A stretch of DNA of 46,659 nucleotides from the NCBI RefSeq assembly GCF_006385675.1, contig NZ_VFRR01000025.1, positions 1 to 46,659 on the forward strand. Reading direction: 5' to 3'. A program made the translations under genes and the position numbers. A model generated the notes under the pieces. The model made no database searches. It was not told where the DNA came from and worked only from the letters and a program-made list of their open reading frames with translations. The stretch comes from Maribrevibacterium harenarium (GTDB lineage Bacteria; Pseudomonadota; Gammaproteobacteria; Pseudomonadales; Marinomonadaceae). Shown piece by piece: positions 1-7,741 of the stretch (the first letter of the stretch is position 1; each line of letters opens with the position of its first letter).

Positions 1-485
1 AAAGACGTTAAAACAGAGATCATATCTTGAACAAGATCGTCGGTGAGTTCTGATTGATCCACGATCATAAGTTTCACACCACGAGCTGAAAGTGACGCTT
101 CGACGAATTCGGAACCAAAACGCATTAAGCGATCCCTGTGCTCAACAATGATGTGAGTTAACTCAGGGTCAGCAAGCAACTGCAACAGCTTCTTGCGTTT
201 GCCATTCATCCCGGAACCGATTTCAGAGACAGTAGCGGATACAGCAATTCCTTGAGCATTTGCGAAGCTCAGGCAGCGGGCGATTTGACCATCTAAATCC
301 TTTTTCTGATCGGAGCTGGAGACGCGACTATAAATAACAGCTTTAGACTCTCTAACAACCTCATCAACAATGATCGTGCCAGTAGGCAGCTGCCTTGCAG
401 GCACAGGAAGCTTGCCGCTACGAAACTGGTTCCATGCGGTACGATAGCTTATTCCTTGTTTTCTTGCCCAATCTGAAAGCTTCAT
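1..485 (-). CDS. tnpA: IS607-family serine transposase TnpA (partial, runs off left edge)
   Basis: Reading leftward from an ATG at 485 there is an open frame of 161 codons to the window edge. The N-terminus (MKLSDWARKQGISYRTAWNQ) is the MerR-type helix-turn-helix that opens IS607 TnpA proteins and is followed by the small-serine-recombinase catalytic domain. The YSRVSSSDQ segment near residue 52 carries the nucleophilic serine, and the conserved ELTDDLVQDM stretch lies near the edge. Family knowledge: IS607 TnpA catalyses transposition with no terminal inverted repeats and little target duplication, and is usually followed by tnpB, a compact RNA-guided nuclease. That gene would lie left of the window and is not visible. 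The C-terminal ~40-50 residues are cut by the window edge. The element sits directly against the remains of an EAL-HDOD gene. Confidence 0.9.
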   Translation of the reverse strand, partial: MKLSDWARKQGISYRTAWNQFRSGKLPVPARQLPTGTIIVDEVVRESKAVIYSRVSSSDQKKDLDGQIARCLSFANAQGIAVSATVSEIGSGMNGKRKKLLQLLADPELTHIIVEHRDRLMRFGSEFVEASLSARGVKLMIVDQSELTDDLVQDMISVLTS

Positions 486-502
486 TTACACCAATATATT
501 AC

Positions 503-516
503 TATGTATATACATA
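503..516. promoter_or_regulatory. 14-bp perfect palindrome upstream of the IS607 transposase
   Basis: TATGTATATACATA is a perfect palindrome 18 bp upstream of the tnpA start and close to the outer end of the insertion. IS607 TnpA proteins bind short repeats near the element ends, so this could be a TnpA binding site or the operator/promoter core of tnpA. The role is inferred. Confidence 0.4.
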
Positions 517-525
517 CAGTAACAT

Positions 526-1567
526 AAAATCAGCAACAGTTGCAAACCCTTCTTCATTAACATGACGACAGATCTTGTGTTGTCTGATGCTTTTTTTCCA
601 ATCGCACCGGAAACGGTATACATAGAAATTTTGGAAGAACAGGAAATCACCCCGCAATTCGTCACGGCCGTAGCGCTGGCATGAAGCAGGCTATCGCTTT
701 GTACTGGATGACTATCAATTTTCGCAATCCTATGAAGCATTGCTGCCTTATATGTCGATGATTAAGGTGGACGTACTAGATACCCACCCCGAGTAATACA
801 TCGATCGCTTGAATGTATTAAAGGAGCGCGGTTTAATGCTCGTGGCCGAAAAGGTCGAAAATCAAGCCATGTTCGACTTGTGTCTAGAACTTGGGTTTGA
901 ATATTTCCAAGGCTATTTCTTGAAAAAGCCGGAGGTGATAAAAGGTAAACGTGTGGATGCCAATGTCCAAAGCGCTATGAATTTGGTCAGTGCACTACAG
1001 GATGAGCAGATTAACATCGATACGATTGCTAACTTGGTTTCCCAACACCCAAAACTATCATACCAACTACTACGCATACTAAATAGCCCAGTGGCTGGCA
1101 TCCCGAGAAAAGTGGAATCAATCCGAGAAGCAGTGGTTTACTTGGGGCTAACGCAACTACGGAAATGGGCGCTGCTGATTACCGCTACCTCTAGTAGCAA
1201 TAAAAATATCGATCAACTCAAACTACTGCTGGTTCGAGCCCGATGCTGCCAACTCCTTGCAGACAACTCAAAAAATATCTCCAGCGATGTAGCCTTCACC
1301 ATGGGCCTGATGTCAGGCATAGATTTATTGTTAGGCATAGATAGGCAGACCGCTTTGAAGCAAATTGCGCTACAGGAAGGAATTACGAAAGCTATATTGC
1401 TAGGGGAAGGCCCTTTAGGAAAACTGCTTTACTGCACCATGTGCATCGAGCAAGAACGCTGGGACGCCATCGAAAAGATGCCCTCACCGATTCGTAAAGC
1501 TTTGAATCACGCTTTTTTTGATGCCTTGCGCTGGGCCAACGATATCGCTCAAGAATTGCGTCAGTAG
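526..1567 (+). pseudogene. EAL-HDOD signalling protein, decayed remnant
   Basis: The region reads as an EAL-HDOD protein (degenerate cyclic-di-GMP phosphodiesterase domain followed by an HD-related output domain, family length about 400 residues), but it is broken. The first fragment (about 526-681) reads KPFFINMTTDLVLSDAFFP, typical of the middle of an EAL domain, and ends at a TGA at 682. Homology resumes one frame over at 683 (EAGYRFVLDDYQFS), so a single-base indel lies at about 680. In that frame a TAA at 794-796 interrupts the protein where a glutamine codon would be expected. The rest is open from 797 to the TAG at 1567, and its C-terminal ~190 residues are an HDOD domain (LSYQLLRILNSPVAG, EAVVYLGLTQLRKWALL). 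The first ~100 residues are absent, and the IS607 element begins there. An open frame from the ATG at 809 could still make a 252-residue, mainly HDOD protein, but no Shine-Dalgarno sequence precedes it. Confidence 0.8.
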
Positions 1568-1591
1568 ACAGATTATTTCTACTCTAAATCG

Positions 1592-1619
1592 TTGACAAGC
1601 CTTTAAAAATACTTAGAAT
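1592..1619 (+). promoter_or_regulatory. sigma-70 promoter of tRNA-Leu(CAA)
   Basis: TTGACA at 1592-1597, a 16-bp spacer and TAGAAT at 1614-1619, about 20 bp before the mature tRNA 5' end. The spacing is the same as in the promoter of the tRNA-Gly-Cys-Leu cluster at 2675-2702. Confidence 0.75.
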
Positions 1620-1638
1620 GCTCAACCACAATTTCAGC

Positions 1639-1723
1639 GCCAGTGTGATGGAATTGGTAGACATGACGGATTCAAAATCCGTTGCCGCAAGGCGTGGCGG
1701 TTCGAGTCCGCCCACTGGTACCA
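1639..1723 (+). tRNA. tRNA-Leu (anticodon CAA)
   Basis: 85 nt including an encoded CCA. The acceptor stem GCCAGTG/CACTGGT closes the molecule, the D-loop is GGAATTGGTAGAC, and the anticodon stem ACGGA/TCCGT carries loop TTCAAAA, giving CAA. A long class II variable arm and the T arm GGCGGTTCGAGTCCGCC follow. A strong promoter and a terminator make it a single-gene transcript. Confidence 0.95.
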
Positions 1724-1727
1724 TATT

Positions 1728-1763
1728 AAAGCCCATGCTAATCAACAGCATGGGCTTTTTTAT
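1728..1763 (+). terminator. rho-independent terminator after tRNA-Leu(CAA)
   Basis: A 12-bp stem AAAGCCCATGCT / AGCATGGGCTTT with a 7-nt loop, followed by a T run, starts 5 nt after the tRNA CCA end. Confidence 0.85.
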
Positions 1764-1773
1764 TTTGGGCTTA

Positions 1774-2220
1774 TCAATTAAAGCCTATCTCGCAAAATCC
1801 ATTGTCATCCTCTAACACATAATCGGGCAACTCGTCTCTTGATGGGATGGGTTTAGATTTCCCTTCATCATCGATAGCAACAAATTTAAAAACACCTTCT
1901 GTTACCTTTTCACGCATCCCAATACGTCCGCGGCGTACCCACGCCTCTACATGAATATTCATGGAGGTGCGACCTACAGACTCGACACAAGTGTACACCC
2001 CAAGGATGTCACCCACTTTCACCGGACGGATAAAGCTCATCCCCTCAAGCGCTACAGTGACTACTCGACTTTGCGCCCTCTGACCAGCACAAATACCTGC
2101 CGCAATATCCATCTGGGACAACACCCAGCCACCAAAAATATCCCCAGCCGGGTTAGTGTCCCCAGGCATTGCCACCGTACGCGTGGTCAAACGCCCACGG
2201 GTCATTCCTTCATCAGACAT
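1774..2220 (-). CDS. acyl-CoA thioesterase, hotdog fold (YciA-like)
   Basis: A 148-residue protein starting MSDEGMTRGRLTTRTVAMPGD. The segment GDTNPAGDIFGGWVLSQMDIAA (residues ~19-40) is the hotdog helix with the conserved N-x-x-GDIFGGW signature of YciA/BFIT-type acyl-CoA hydrolases, and GVYTCVESVGRTSMNIHVEAW supplies the central strands. These cytoplasmic enzymes hydrolyse acyl-CoA thioesters to free acid plus CoA. Length fits the family. I chose the ATG at 2220 rather than the longer frame because GAGAGGAG sits just upstream of it. The gene converges with the tRNA-Leu(CAA) transcript. Substrate chain length cannot be read from sequence. Confidence 0.85.
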   Translation of the reverse strand: MSDEGMTRGRLTTRTVAMPGDTNPAGDIFGGWVLSQMDIAAGICAGQRAQSRVVTVALEGMSFIRPVKVGDILGVYTCVESVGRTSMNIHVEAWVRRGRIGMREKVTEGVFKFVAIDDEGKSKPIPSRDELPDYVLEDDNGFCEIGFN

Positions 2221-2371
2221 GTTTACTCCTCTCGCTTTACGATTAGTTCTGCAGAGCATAACACGGGTTCAAGGAATGAAAATCAACCTAAGAATGGAAT
2301 TTTAGTAAAGGAAGAAAAGGTGCAGTCTAGTAGTCAACTAGGAGAAGAATATGAGGGGAACAGAAACAAAA

Positions 2372-2391
2372 AAGGCACCAAATGGTGCCCG
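2372..2391 (-). terminator. terminator overlapping the 3' end of tRNA-Leu(TAA)
   Basis: On the minus strand GGCACC-ATTT-GGTGCC is followed by six T. The left arm is the tRNA's own GGCACCA end (discriminator plus CCA), so the terminator hairpin re-uses the mature tRNA terminus. Confidence 0.7.
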
Positions 2392-2469
2392 GGACCGGAA
2401 TCGAACCGGTACGATATTTCTATCGCAAGATTTTAAGTCTTGTGCGTCTACCAATTTCGCCACCCGGGC
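2383..2469 (-). tRNA. tRNA-Leu (anticodon TAA)
   Basis: 87 nt with encoded CCA. The acceptor stem is GCCCGGG/CCCGGGC, the anticodon stem CAAGA/TCTTG holds loop CTTAAAA (anticodon TAA), and there is a long class II variable arm. It is the last gene of the Gly-Cys-Leu tRNA cluster downstream of pgsA, a cluster and location also seen in Pseudomonas. Confidence 0.95.
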
Positions 2470-2483
2470 AAGTAAAACTGAAT

Positions 2484-2557
2484 TGGAGGCCGGAGTCGGA
2501 ATCGAACCGGCGTACACGGAGTTGCAGTCCGCTGCATGACCACTCTGCCATCCGGCC
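2484..2557 (-). tRNA. tRNA-Cys (anticodon GCA)
   Basis: 74 nt with encoded CCA. The acceptor stem is GGCCGGA/TCCGGCC and the anticodon loop reads CTGCAAC (GCA). It is separated by 14 nt from tRNA-Leu(TAA) and 23 nt from tRNA-Gly. Confidence 0.95.
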
Positions 2558-2580
2558 TCAATCAGTTAATCTTAAGAGAG

Positions 2581-2655
2581 TGGAGCGGGAAACGAGGCTC
2601 GAACTCGCGACCCCAACCTTGGCAAGGTTGTGCTCTACCACTGAGCTATTCCCGC
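2581..2655 (-). tRNA. tRNA-Gly (anticodon GCC)
   Basis: 75 nt with encoded CCA. The acceptor stem is GCGGGAA/TTCCCGC and the anticodon stem CAACC/GGTTG carries loop TTGCCAA (GCC). First gene of the cluster. Confidence 0.95.
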
Positions 2656-2674
2656 GTCTCAAAAGACGGTGCCT

Positions 2675-2702
2675 ATTCTATGTATTCTCTCTGTGTCGTC
2701 AA
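2675..2702 (-). promoter_or_regulatory. sigma-70 promoter of the tRNA-Gly-Cys-Leu cluster
   Basis: On the minus strand, TTGACG (2702-2697), a 16-bp spacer and TAGAAT (2680-2675), 19 bp before tRNA-Gly. The -10 element and spacer length match the tRNA-Leu(CAA) promoter. Confidence 0.7.
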
Positions 2703-2751
2703 GGAAAAAATCTAAATAAATAGCTAACTTAGCAAAATTTTTACAGATTGA

Positions 2752-3312
2752 TTAAATCTCGTTCGATTTCTTCGGCATTAACACTGGCCAAGCCGCTTTC
2801 AGGTAAACATACATCGACCAAAGTGTCAGCACCGCAGCCACAGCTAGAATTCCTTGACCAATATCCGCATATAAAGTACCAGGATAACTACCTAGCAGTA
2901 CAAAAATCGCCAGCATCTGCATAGCGGTTTTCAACTTACCAATAAAAGAAACAGCAACACTTGCCCGCTTGCCGAGCTCAGCCATCCATTCCCGTAATGC
3001 GGAAATAACAATCTCGCGGCCGACAATTACGGCACTAGCCAATGTCATTAAGATATTGTCATAGGCTGCGACCAACAAAACTAACGCCACGGATACCATC
3101 ACTTTGTCAGCCACAGGATCAAAAAAAGCACCGAATGGGGTGGTTTGGTCTAACTTACGAGCCAAGTAACCATCTAGCCAATCTGTCACTGCCGCCACGC
3201 CGAAAATCAATGCCGATACTAAGTAGCGCTCACTCCAAGGCAAATAGTAAATCACTACCAAAACAGGAATTAGAGCAATCCTTAGCGTGGTTAAAAAATT
3301 TGGGATATTCAT
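2752..3312 (-). CDS. pgsA: CDP-diacylglycerol-glycerol-3-phosphate phosphatidyltransferase
   Basis: A 186-residue inner-membrane enzyme that makes phosphatidylglycerophosphate from CDP-diacylglycerol and glycerol-3-phosphate, the committed step to phosphatidylglycerol and cardiolipin. The CDP-alcohol phosphotransferase signature D-x2-D-G-x2-A-R-x8-G-x3-D-x3-D is complete at residues 44-69 (TDWLDGYLAR, then GAFFDPVADK). Several hydrophobic helices flank it, and the start MNIPNFLTTLRI is the typical PgsA N-terminus. A longer frame to 3501 overlaps the end of uvrC, so the ATG at 3312 is preferred. It lies 43 bp downstream of uvrC on the same strand in the conserved gacA-uvrC-pgsA block, ahead of the tRNA cluster. 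Confidence 0.95.
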   Translation of the reverse strand: MNIPNFLTTLRIALIPVLVVIYYLPWSERYLVSALIFGVAAVTDWLDGYLARKLDQTTPFGAFFDPVADKVMVSVALVLLVAAYDNILMTLASAVIVGREIVISALREWMAELGKRASVAVSFIGKLKTAMQMLAIFVLLGSYPGTLYADIGQGILAVAAVLTLWSMYVYLKAAWPVLMPKKSNEI

Positions 3313-3355
3313 GCCATCTCTTGCATATATTAGGTTTACTGAAATTGTGCATAGC

Positions 3356-5173
3356 TTAGCTTTTATGGAGGTGCAGGTATATCTCTTGCGCTTTTTTTGC
3401 ACCAATGCCATGCACTTTAGCAATATCTTCCTCGCTCGCGGCGAGTAACTCCTGCATACCACCAAAAGCGGTAAGTAAATCTTTACGACGTTTCGGACCA
3501 ATACCCGGTATCGATTCCAAAGCCGAATGGCGCCGCTTCTTATCCCGCCGACGACGATGACTTTTTACGGCAAAGCGGTGAGCTTCATCGCGGATATGCT
3601 GAATCAAATGCAAAGCAGCCGAATCGGGGGGTAAAACCACTTCATCTTCCTTTGAACCGATATAGAGGGTTTCCAAACCAGGCTTGCGAGTATCCCCTTT
3701 CGCCACCCCCAACAAGAAGATATCAACTAGGCCGAGTTCTGCCAGCACATCCTGAGCTTGTTTGAGCTGCCCCTTACCACCATCAATCAGCAATACGTCA
3801 GGGGCATCGAGTTCCCCTTCTTTCACACGCTTATACCGCCGGGTTAGCGCTTGCTTCATTGCCGCATAATCATCACCCGGCTCAATACCCTCGATATTGA
3901 AAGAACGATAACGCTTTTTGTCTGGACCTTCCGCACCAAACACGACACAGGAGGCCACTGTTGCCTCACCACTGGAATGACTAATATCAAAACACTCCAT
4001 GTGAGTCGGCGGCTCCTTGAAGCCTAAGACCTTTTGCAAAGCGGTAATACGACTAAAGTGATTACGCTTGTCGGTAAGCCGAGCCTGTAAACCTTGCTCC
4101 GCATTGAGACGCGCAAGTTCCAGCCAACGCGCCCGCTGCCCACGCACATTCCAAACAATTTCGATACGCTTACCGGTAGTGTCGGTAATCGCATCACCAA
4201 TTGCATCGCCATCTTCCAATCCATGGCTAAGAATTAAGGATTTAGGCAATTCATGGGCACCACCTAAATAGGTTTGCGCGATAAAGGATGATAGCAACTC
4301 ACCCTCATTAATTTCCAAAGGCATTTTGGGGTAGTAACTTTTGCTACCAATGACTTTACCTTGGCGCACTAGCATCACATGAACACATAAGCCACCGGGC
4401 TGAATTAGGGCAGCGATCACATCCGCATCACCACTTTGGCCATAAACATGTTGCTGCTCCTGCACATGTTTTAATTGCACCATCTGGTCACGTAATTCTG
4501 CGGCTCGCTCAAACTCCATCTCCTGGGCCGCTGCCGTCATTTTTGCGGTAATTTCAGCCGTTAGCTCTTGGCTTTTGCCTTCGAGGAATAATCTGGCATG
4601 ACGCACATCTTCCGCGTATTGCTCATCATTAATCATACCGACACATGGGCCAGAACAACGCTTAATTTGATATTGCAGGCACGGACGAGAACGATTGCTG
4701 TAAACTGAATCTTCGCAAGGGCGTACTTTAAATACCTTTTGCAAGGTCGTGAGACTTTCTTTTACAGCCACACCACTCGGGAAAGGGCCATAAAGCTTGC
4801 CTTCTTTAGACTTATTGCCACGGCGGAACAGCAATGCCGGATGTTGATGATGAGACAATAAAATGTAGGGGTAGGATTTATCATCCCGCAGCAGAATATT
4901 GTAGGGCGGCCGGTGTTGCTTGATGAGGGTTTGCTCTAGCAATAGAGCTTCGGTCTCGCTTTTAGTAACCGTAATCTCAATATGGTCAATGCGACTGACC
5001 AGCGCCATCGTCTTAGTTGTTAGACCGGTGGCGCGAAAATAACTGCTGACACGGTTTTTCAGGTTTTTCGCTTTGCCAACATACAGCAATTCCCCCTCGC
5101 CATACATGCGATACACACCAGGACGAGAGGTAAGGTTGCTAACAAAGTGCTTAGGGTCAAAATCGAAAGACAA
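3356..5173 (-). CDS. uvrC: excinuclease ABC subunit C
   Basis: A 605-residue nucleotide excision repair nuclease that makes the 3' and 5' incisions around a UvrB-bound lesion. The GIY-YIG domain is at ~15-95 (PGVYRMYGEGELLYVGKAKNLKNRV), a Cys-rich segment at ~155-175 (PCLQYQIKRCSGPC), a UVR coiled segment at ~205-240, the RNase H-like endonuclease at ~250-540 (MECFDISHSSGEATVAS) and tandem helix-hairpin-helix motifs at the end (ALESIPGIGPKRRKDLL). Length is normal. The start is a TTG at 5173. No upstream ATG fits in frame and the next internal ATG would remove part of the GIY-YIG domain. It follows gacA after 13 bp, so the two are likely cotranscribed. Confidence 0.97.
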   Translation of the reverse strand: MSFDFDPKHFVSNLTSRPGVYRMYGEGELLYVGKAKNLKNRVSSYFRATGLTTKTMALVSRIDHIEITVTKSETEALLLEQTLIKQHRPPYNILLRDDKSYPYILLSHHQHPALLFRRGNKSKEGKLYGPFPSGVAVKESLTTLQKVFKVRPCEDSVYSNRSRPCLQYQIKRCSGPCVGMINDEQYAEDVRHARLFLEGKSQELTAEITAKMTAAAQEMEFERAAELRDQMVQLKHVQEQQHVYGQSGDADVIAALIQPGGLCVHVMLVRQGKVIGSKSYYPKMPLEINEGELLSSFIAQTYLGGAHELPKSLILSHGLEDGDAIGDAITDTTGKRIEIVWNVRGQRARWLELARLNAEQGLQARLTDKRNHFSRITALQKVLGFKEPPTHMECFDISHSSGEATVASCVVFGAEGPDKKRYRSFNIEGIEPGDDYAAMKQALTRRYKRVKEGELDAPDVLLIDGGKGQLKQAQDVLAELGLVDIFLLGVAKGDTRKPGLETLYIGSKEDEVVLPPDSAALHLIQHIRDEAHRFAVKSHRRRRDKKRRHSALESIPGIGPKRRKDLLTAFGGMQELLAASEEDIAKVHGIGAKKAQEIYLHLHKS

Positions 5174-5186
5174 GCCGTGATCCGTG

Positions 5187-5837
5187 TTATCCGGTTAAGC
5201 CAAGCATATTATATTTCATTGCCATGCGAGTGAGTTCAACATCACTGTTGATACCCAACTTCTCAAAAATACGTTTGCGATAGGTGCTAACCGTTTTCTC
5301 GGAGATACTCAGCTTGTCGGCGATATCTTTATTACGCATACAATTAACGATCATTTGCGCCACTTGCAATTCCCGATCAGCCAAGCGCTCAAAGGGCACA
5401 TCTACCCCCTTATGAGTAATTTTTTGCAAGGCGATTTTTTGTGCCAGATGTTTGCCAATATACTGCTGCCCATTTAGAACGCTGTGAATCGCATCCACTA
5501 ATTCCGATGGCGGAGCACTTTTATCCACGTAACCACTGGCGCCAGCTTCCATAATTTTGGTGAGATAGGGAGCGTCCTCATAGCCAGACATAGCGATGAT
5601 TTGCACCTCTGGAAAGCGCCGTTTGATTTCGATTGTGGCACCAAAGCCACCGATCCCGGGCATATGCACATCCATCAGGATTACATCGGGGGGAGTTCGC
5701 CGAGAAAATGCCAGTGCCTCTTCACCGCTCGCTAAACAAGCCAATACTTCCAGTCCCTCTATCTCTGCCAATACGCGACTAAGCCCTTCGCATAGCATAT
5801 TGTGATCATCGACAATCAGAACTTTATGCACGCTCAC
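5187..5837 (-). CDS. gacA: LuxR-family response regulator GacA/UvrY
   Basis: A 216-residue two-component response regulator. The receiver domain spans ~1-120, with acidic pocket D10/D11, phospho-acceptor D56 in DVILMDVHMPG and the lysine of VDKSAPPSE. A LuxR-type helix-turn-helix spans ~145-210 (LADRELQVAQMIV, NKDIADKLSISEKTVSTYRKRI). In gammaproteobacteria GacA/UvrY is phosphorylated by GacS/BarA and drives the small RNAs that titrate CsrA/RsmA. Identification rests on sequence type and on the conserved position immediately upstream of uvrC. The cognate kinase is not in this window, and no csrB/rsmZ-like RNA was recognised here. Confidence 0.93.
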   Translation of the reverse strand: MSVHKVLIVDDHNMLCEGLSRVLAEIEGLEVLACLASGEEALAFSRRTPPDVILMDVHMPGIGGFGATIEIKRRFPEVQIIAMSGYEDAPYLTKIMEAGASGYVDKSAPPSELVDAIHSVLNGQQYIGKHLAQKIALQKITHKGVDVPFERLADRELQVAQMIVNCMRNKDIADKLSISEKTVSTYRKRIFEKLGINSDVELTRMAMKYNMLGLTG

Positions 5838-5951
5838 CTCTAAAACAACGCTAACAATTACAGAATACTACTCCTATCCTTGGCTCTGTAAAAGTACTTA
5901 AATTTGACTAAACGCTTTGATTTGTCTCAATTTTACGGGCCAATACCACGA

Positions 5952-6755
5952 CTATTCGGGTAGCTCTTCTCGGTAACCCAACTTAGCCAAAGTGAACTGC
6001 GCCCGCTGCCGATATTGTTGGCGAATACCGGTTCCTTTTGTCTTGTAAAGATAATACAAATGATGGGCCCACTCTTGCTCTGGTGCGTCTATTTGCTTGC
6101 GAATTTTCTGCATCAGAGTTTCAAGCTCAGGCGCTTGCTGATGTTCAATCATAGTCACCACAGGAATGGAAAGCGTTTCCCCAGCCATGACTCGGTCTAT
6201 GATTTTTTGGTACGCCTGCTCAAACATGGGCCAACTGATGCGCTCTTCTTCGCTACGCAGCCTACTCCAACCACAGTCAGACCCCGCATGAAACACCGCA
6301 GGGTGACTCCATTTTACCAAACGTGGATCACCACTACTGGAACAGGCTTCCAAATAGGCTTGGCGCGGCTCTTTTAAGCCATAGGATTGATAAGCGGTGT
6401 GAATCTCACTTAAAAATTCGGAAATCGTTGGTGGCCAAGCAAACCTCTCTTTGACTCGCTCTACCGCGTAAGCTAATAGTGGTTCCTGAAAGCCCTTTAG
6501 CGCCAGAGCCCACTCTCGCTTCGCCAGTTTTAAATCATCTGACGTAGAATAAGCGGAATCAAAGCGATTGGTATAAATCGCCCGAAAACGGGCAAATACC
6601 ATGTTGACCAACACCTTGGTACGCTCATGAACTTCATTACCGCCCTGTTGTGCTCCTGCCTGATTACCAGTCTGTGTCGTGGATGTTGCGAATGGCGTCC
6701 CGGACTTCTTCTCGATTGGATTTAGCAGTTGTTGAATAGGTTGAGGAGCCTTCAT
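5952..6755 (-). CDS. replication protein P-like (lambda P family) protein
   Basis: A 267-residue protein that looks like the chromosomal relatives of phage lambda replication protein P (helicase loaders). It has a low-complexity N-terminal ~40 residues, then a helical core (VNMVFARFRAIYTNRFDSAY, REWALALKGFQEPLLAYAVER, FAWPPTISEFLSEI) resembling the P family, followed by RQAYLEACSSSGDP and WSHPAVFHAGSDCGW. The ATG at 6755 has GAGGT 5 bp upstream, so the gene starts 92 bp inside the 3' end of the DnaT-like gene before it. This suggests translational coupling. Known lambda P loads DnaB at an origin; that this protein loads helicase during restart or initiation is inference from family and neighbour. 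No phage structural genes are nearby. Confidence 0.65.
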   Translation of the reverse strand: MKAPQPIQQLLNPIEKKSGTPFATSTTQTGNQAGAQQGGNEVHERTKVLVNMVFARFRAIYTNRFDSAYSTSDDLKLAKREWALALKGFQEPLLAYAVERVKERFAWPPTISEFLSEIHTAYQSYGLKEPRQAYLEACSSSGDPRLVKWSHPAVFHAGSDCGWSRLRSEEERISWPMFEQAYQKIIDRVMAGETLSIPVVTMIEHQQAPELETLMQKIRKQIDAPEQEWAHHLYYLYKTKGTGIRQQYRQRAQFTLAKLGYREELPE

Positions 6756-7479
6756 AGTTACCTCGATCAGATTGACGATATTGCCATTGGCGTTTTACAT
6801 ATTTGAAAAATTCACTGTTCCAAGTACGCACATTTTTACGCTGTTCTTTTATTCGCAGTAGAAATTCCGGCAACAATTGCTGTGCAAAAGAACGCTCGAT
6901 CCCAGACTGTAAAATCTGTTCAAAAGTGGATTCCTCGGGCAGCCATTGGTCTGGCTGACGGGTACGTTCTTTTTCCTCTAAGTAACGGTCAAAATCTGAC
7001 ACCCCACGACGCTCCCCAGAGGAGGCGATTGGTTGAGATGCAGGATAACTCCGTTCCCGTGGGGAAAACGCAGGCTTACTTGGTGGTAACGGGGTTTGGA
7101 CTTGAGGAGCTGCTTTCGCTGAATGTTGCAACCGGCTGACCTTAGCCAACACATCTTCTTCATGTGCTTTTGACTGCGCAGGAGGCTCAGTCAGCTCAGA
7201 GGTAACGCCGGAAGCTGGGCTTGTTTGAACAGCAATGCCCTGGTCAGTACGACGATACTGCAATAGCTGGCTGGCTTGTAGACTCGCCAAGAGGCGCAAT
7301 ACCATTGGCATCGTCCAAAATGGCAGCATATTCCCGATATCCCGATGAGACAAAAACATCTCACCCGCCCCTGTCAGAAATGCCCTTTGCCGCAAAAAGC
7401 TCAACAGGACACTTTCTTCTAAACCAATTTCGGCGGCCAAGTTAAAAGAAATAGGCAATAAATAATCAGTGTTAGACAT
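6664..7479 (-). CDS. DnaT-like primosome/ssDNA-binding domain protein
   Basis: 271 residues from the ATG at 7479 (MSNTDYLLPISFNLAAEIGL). The first ~80 residues look like a winged-helix fold (EIGLEESVLLSFLRQRAF, MFLSHRDIGNMLPFWTMP) of the kind used by replication initiators. Residues ~90-175 are a proline/serine/glutamine-rich linker. Residues ~180-235 match the DnaT-type C-terminal domain (WLPEESTFEQILQSGIERSF, EFLLRIKEQRKNVRTWNSEF, KYVKRQW). DnaT is the primosome restart protein acting with PriA/PriB/PriC and DnaC in enterics. Here the partner gene is lambda-P-like rather than DnaC. Upstream in-frame codons to 7590 lack a Shine-Dalgarno sequence and were not used. Confidence 0.65.
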   Translation of the reverse strand: MSNTDYLLPISFNLAAEIGLEESVLLSFLRQRAFLTGAGEMFLSHRDIGNMLPFWTMPMVLRLLASLQASQLLQYRRTDQGIAVQTSPASGVTSELTEPPAQSKAHEEDVLAKVSRLQHSAKAAPQVQTPLPPSKPAFSPRERSYPASQPIASSGERRGVSDFDRYLEEKERTRQPDQWLPEESTFEQILQSGIERSFAQQLLPEFLLRIKEQRKNVRTWNSEFFKYVKRQWQYRQSDRGNYEGSSTYSTTAKSNREEVRDAIRNIHDTDW

Positions 7480-7629
7480 ATAACCAAAGCAAGGTACAGC
7501 ATGGCTGTACAGTATTGTGAATTCTAGAAGCGATGGCGCTGACGATACCCCTTTGCAGCCTAACCCGCAAGCAAAGCGTCTTGCATCCATAGCTTGATGA
7601 CCATTTTATGACTAAGCCATGAAATCTAT

Positions 7630-7658
7630 TTGACAGGCATTTTTTGCACTTCTATGCT
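7630..7658 (+). promoter_or_regulatory. sigma-70 promoter of hpf
   Basis: TTGACA at 7630-7635, a 17-bp spacer and TATGCT at 7653-7658. It predicts a leader of about 75 nt before the hpf ATG, which is preceded by AGGAG at 7730-7734. Confidence 0.7.
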
Positions 7659-7741
7659 GAAACCGTGCCTAGTGGAGAGCACCCTTCCTTTCATCTAGCT
7701 TTACTCTCCATGCGGGTTCAACTTTATGAGGAGAAAGTTGT

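Noticed and set aside
2351..2723. Open frames over the tRNA cluster on the plus strand
   Set aside because: They are antisense to three well-formed tRNA genes.
5952..7479. Prophage remnant
   Set aside because: Only the replication-type pair is present; no integrase, structural, lysis or att sequences were found on either side.
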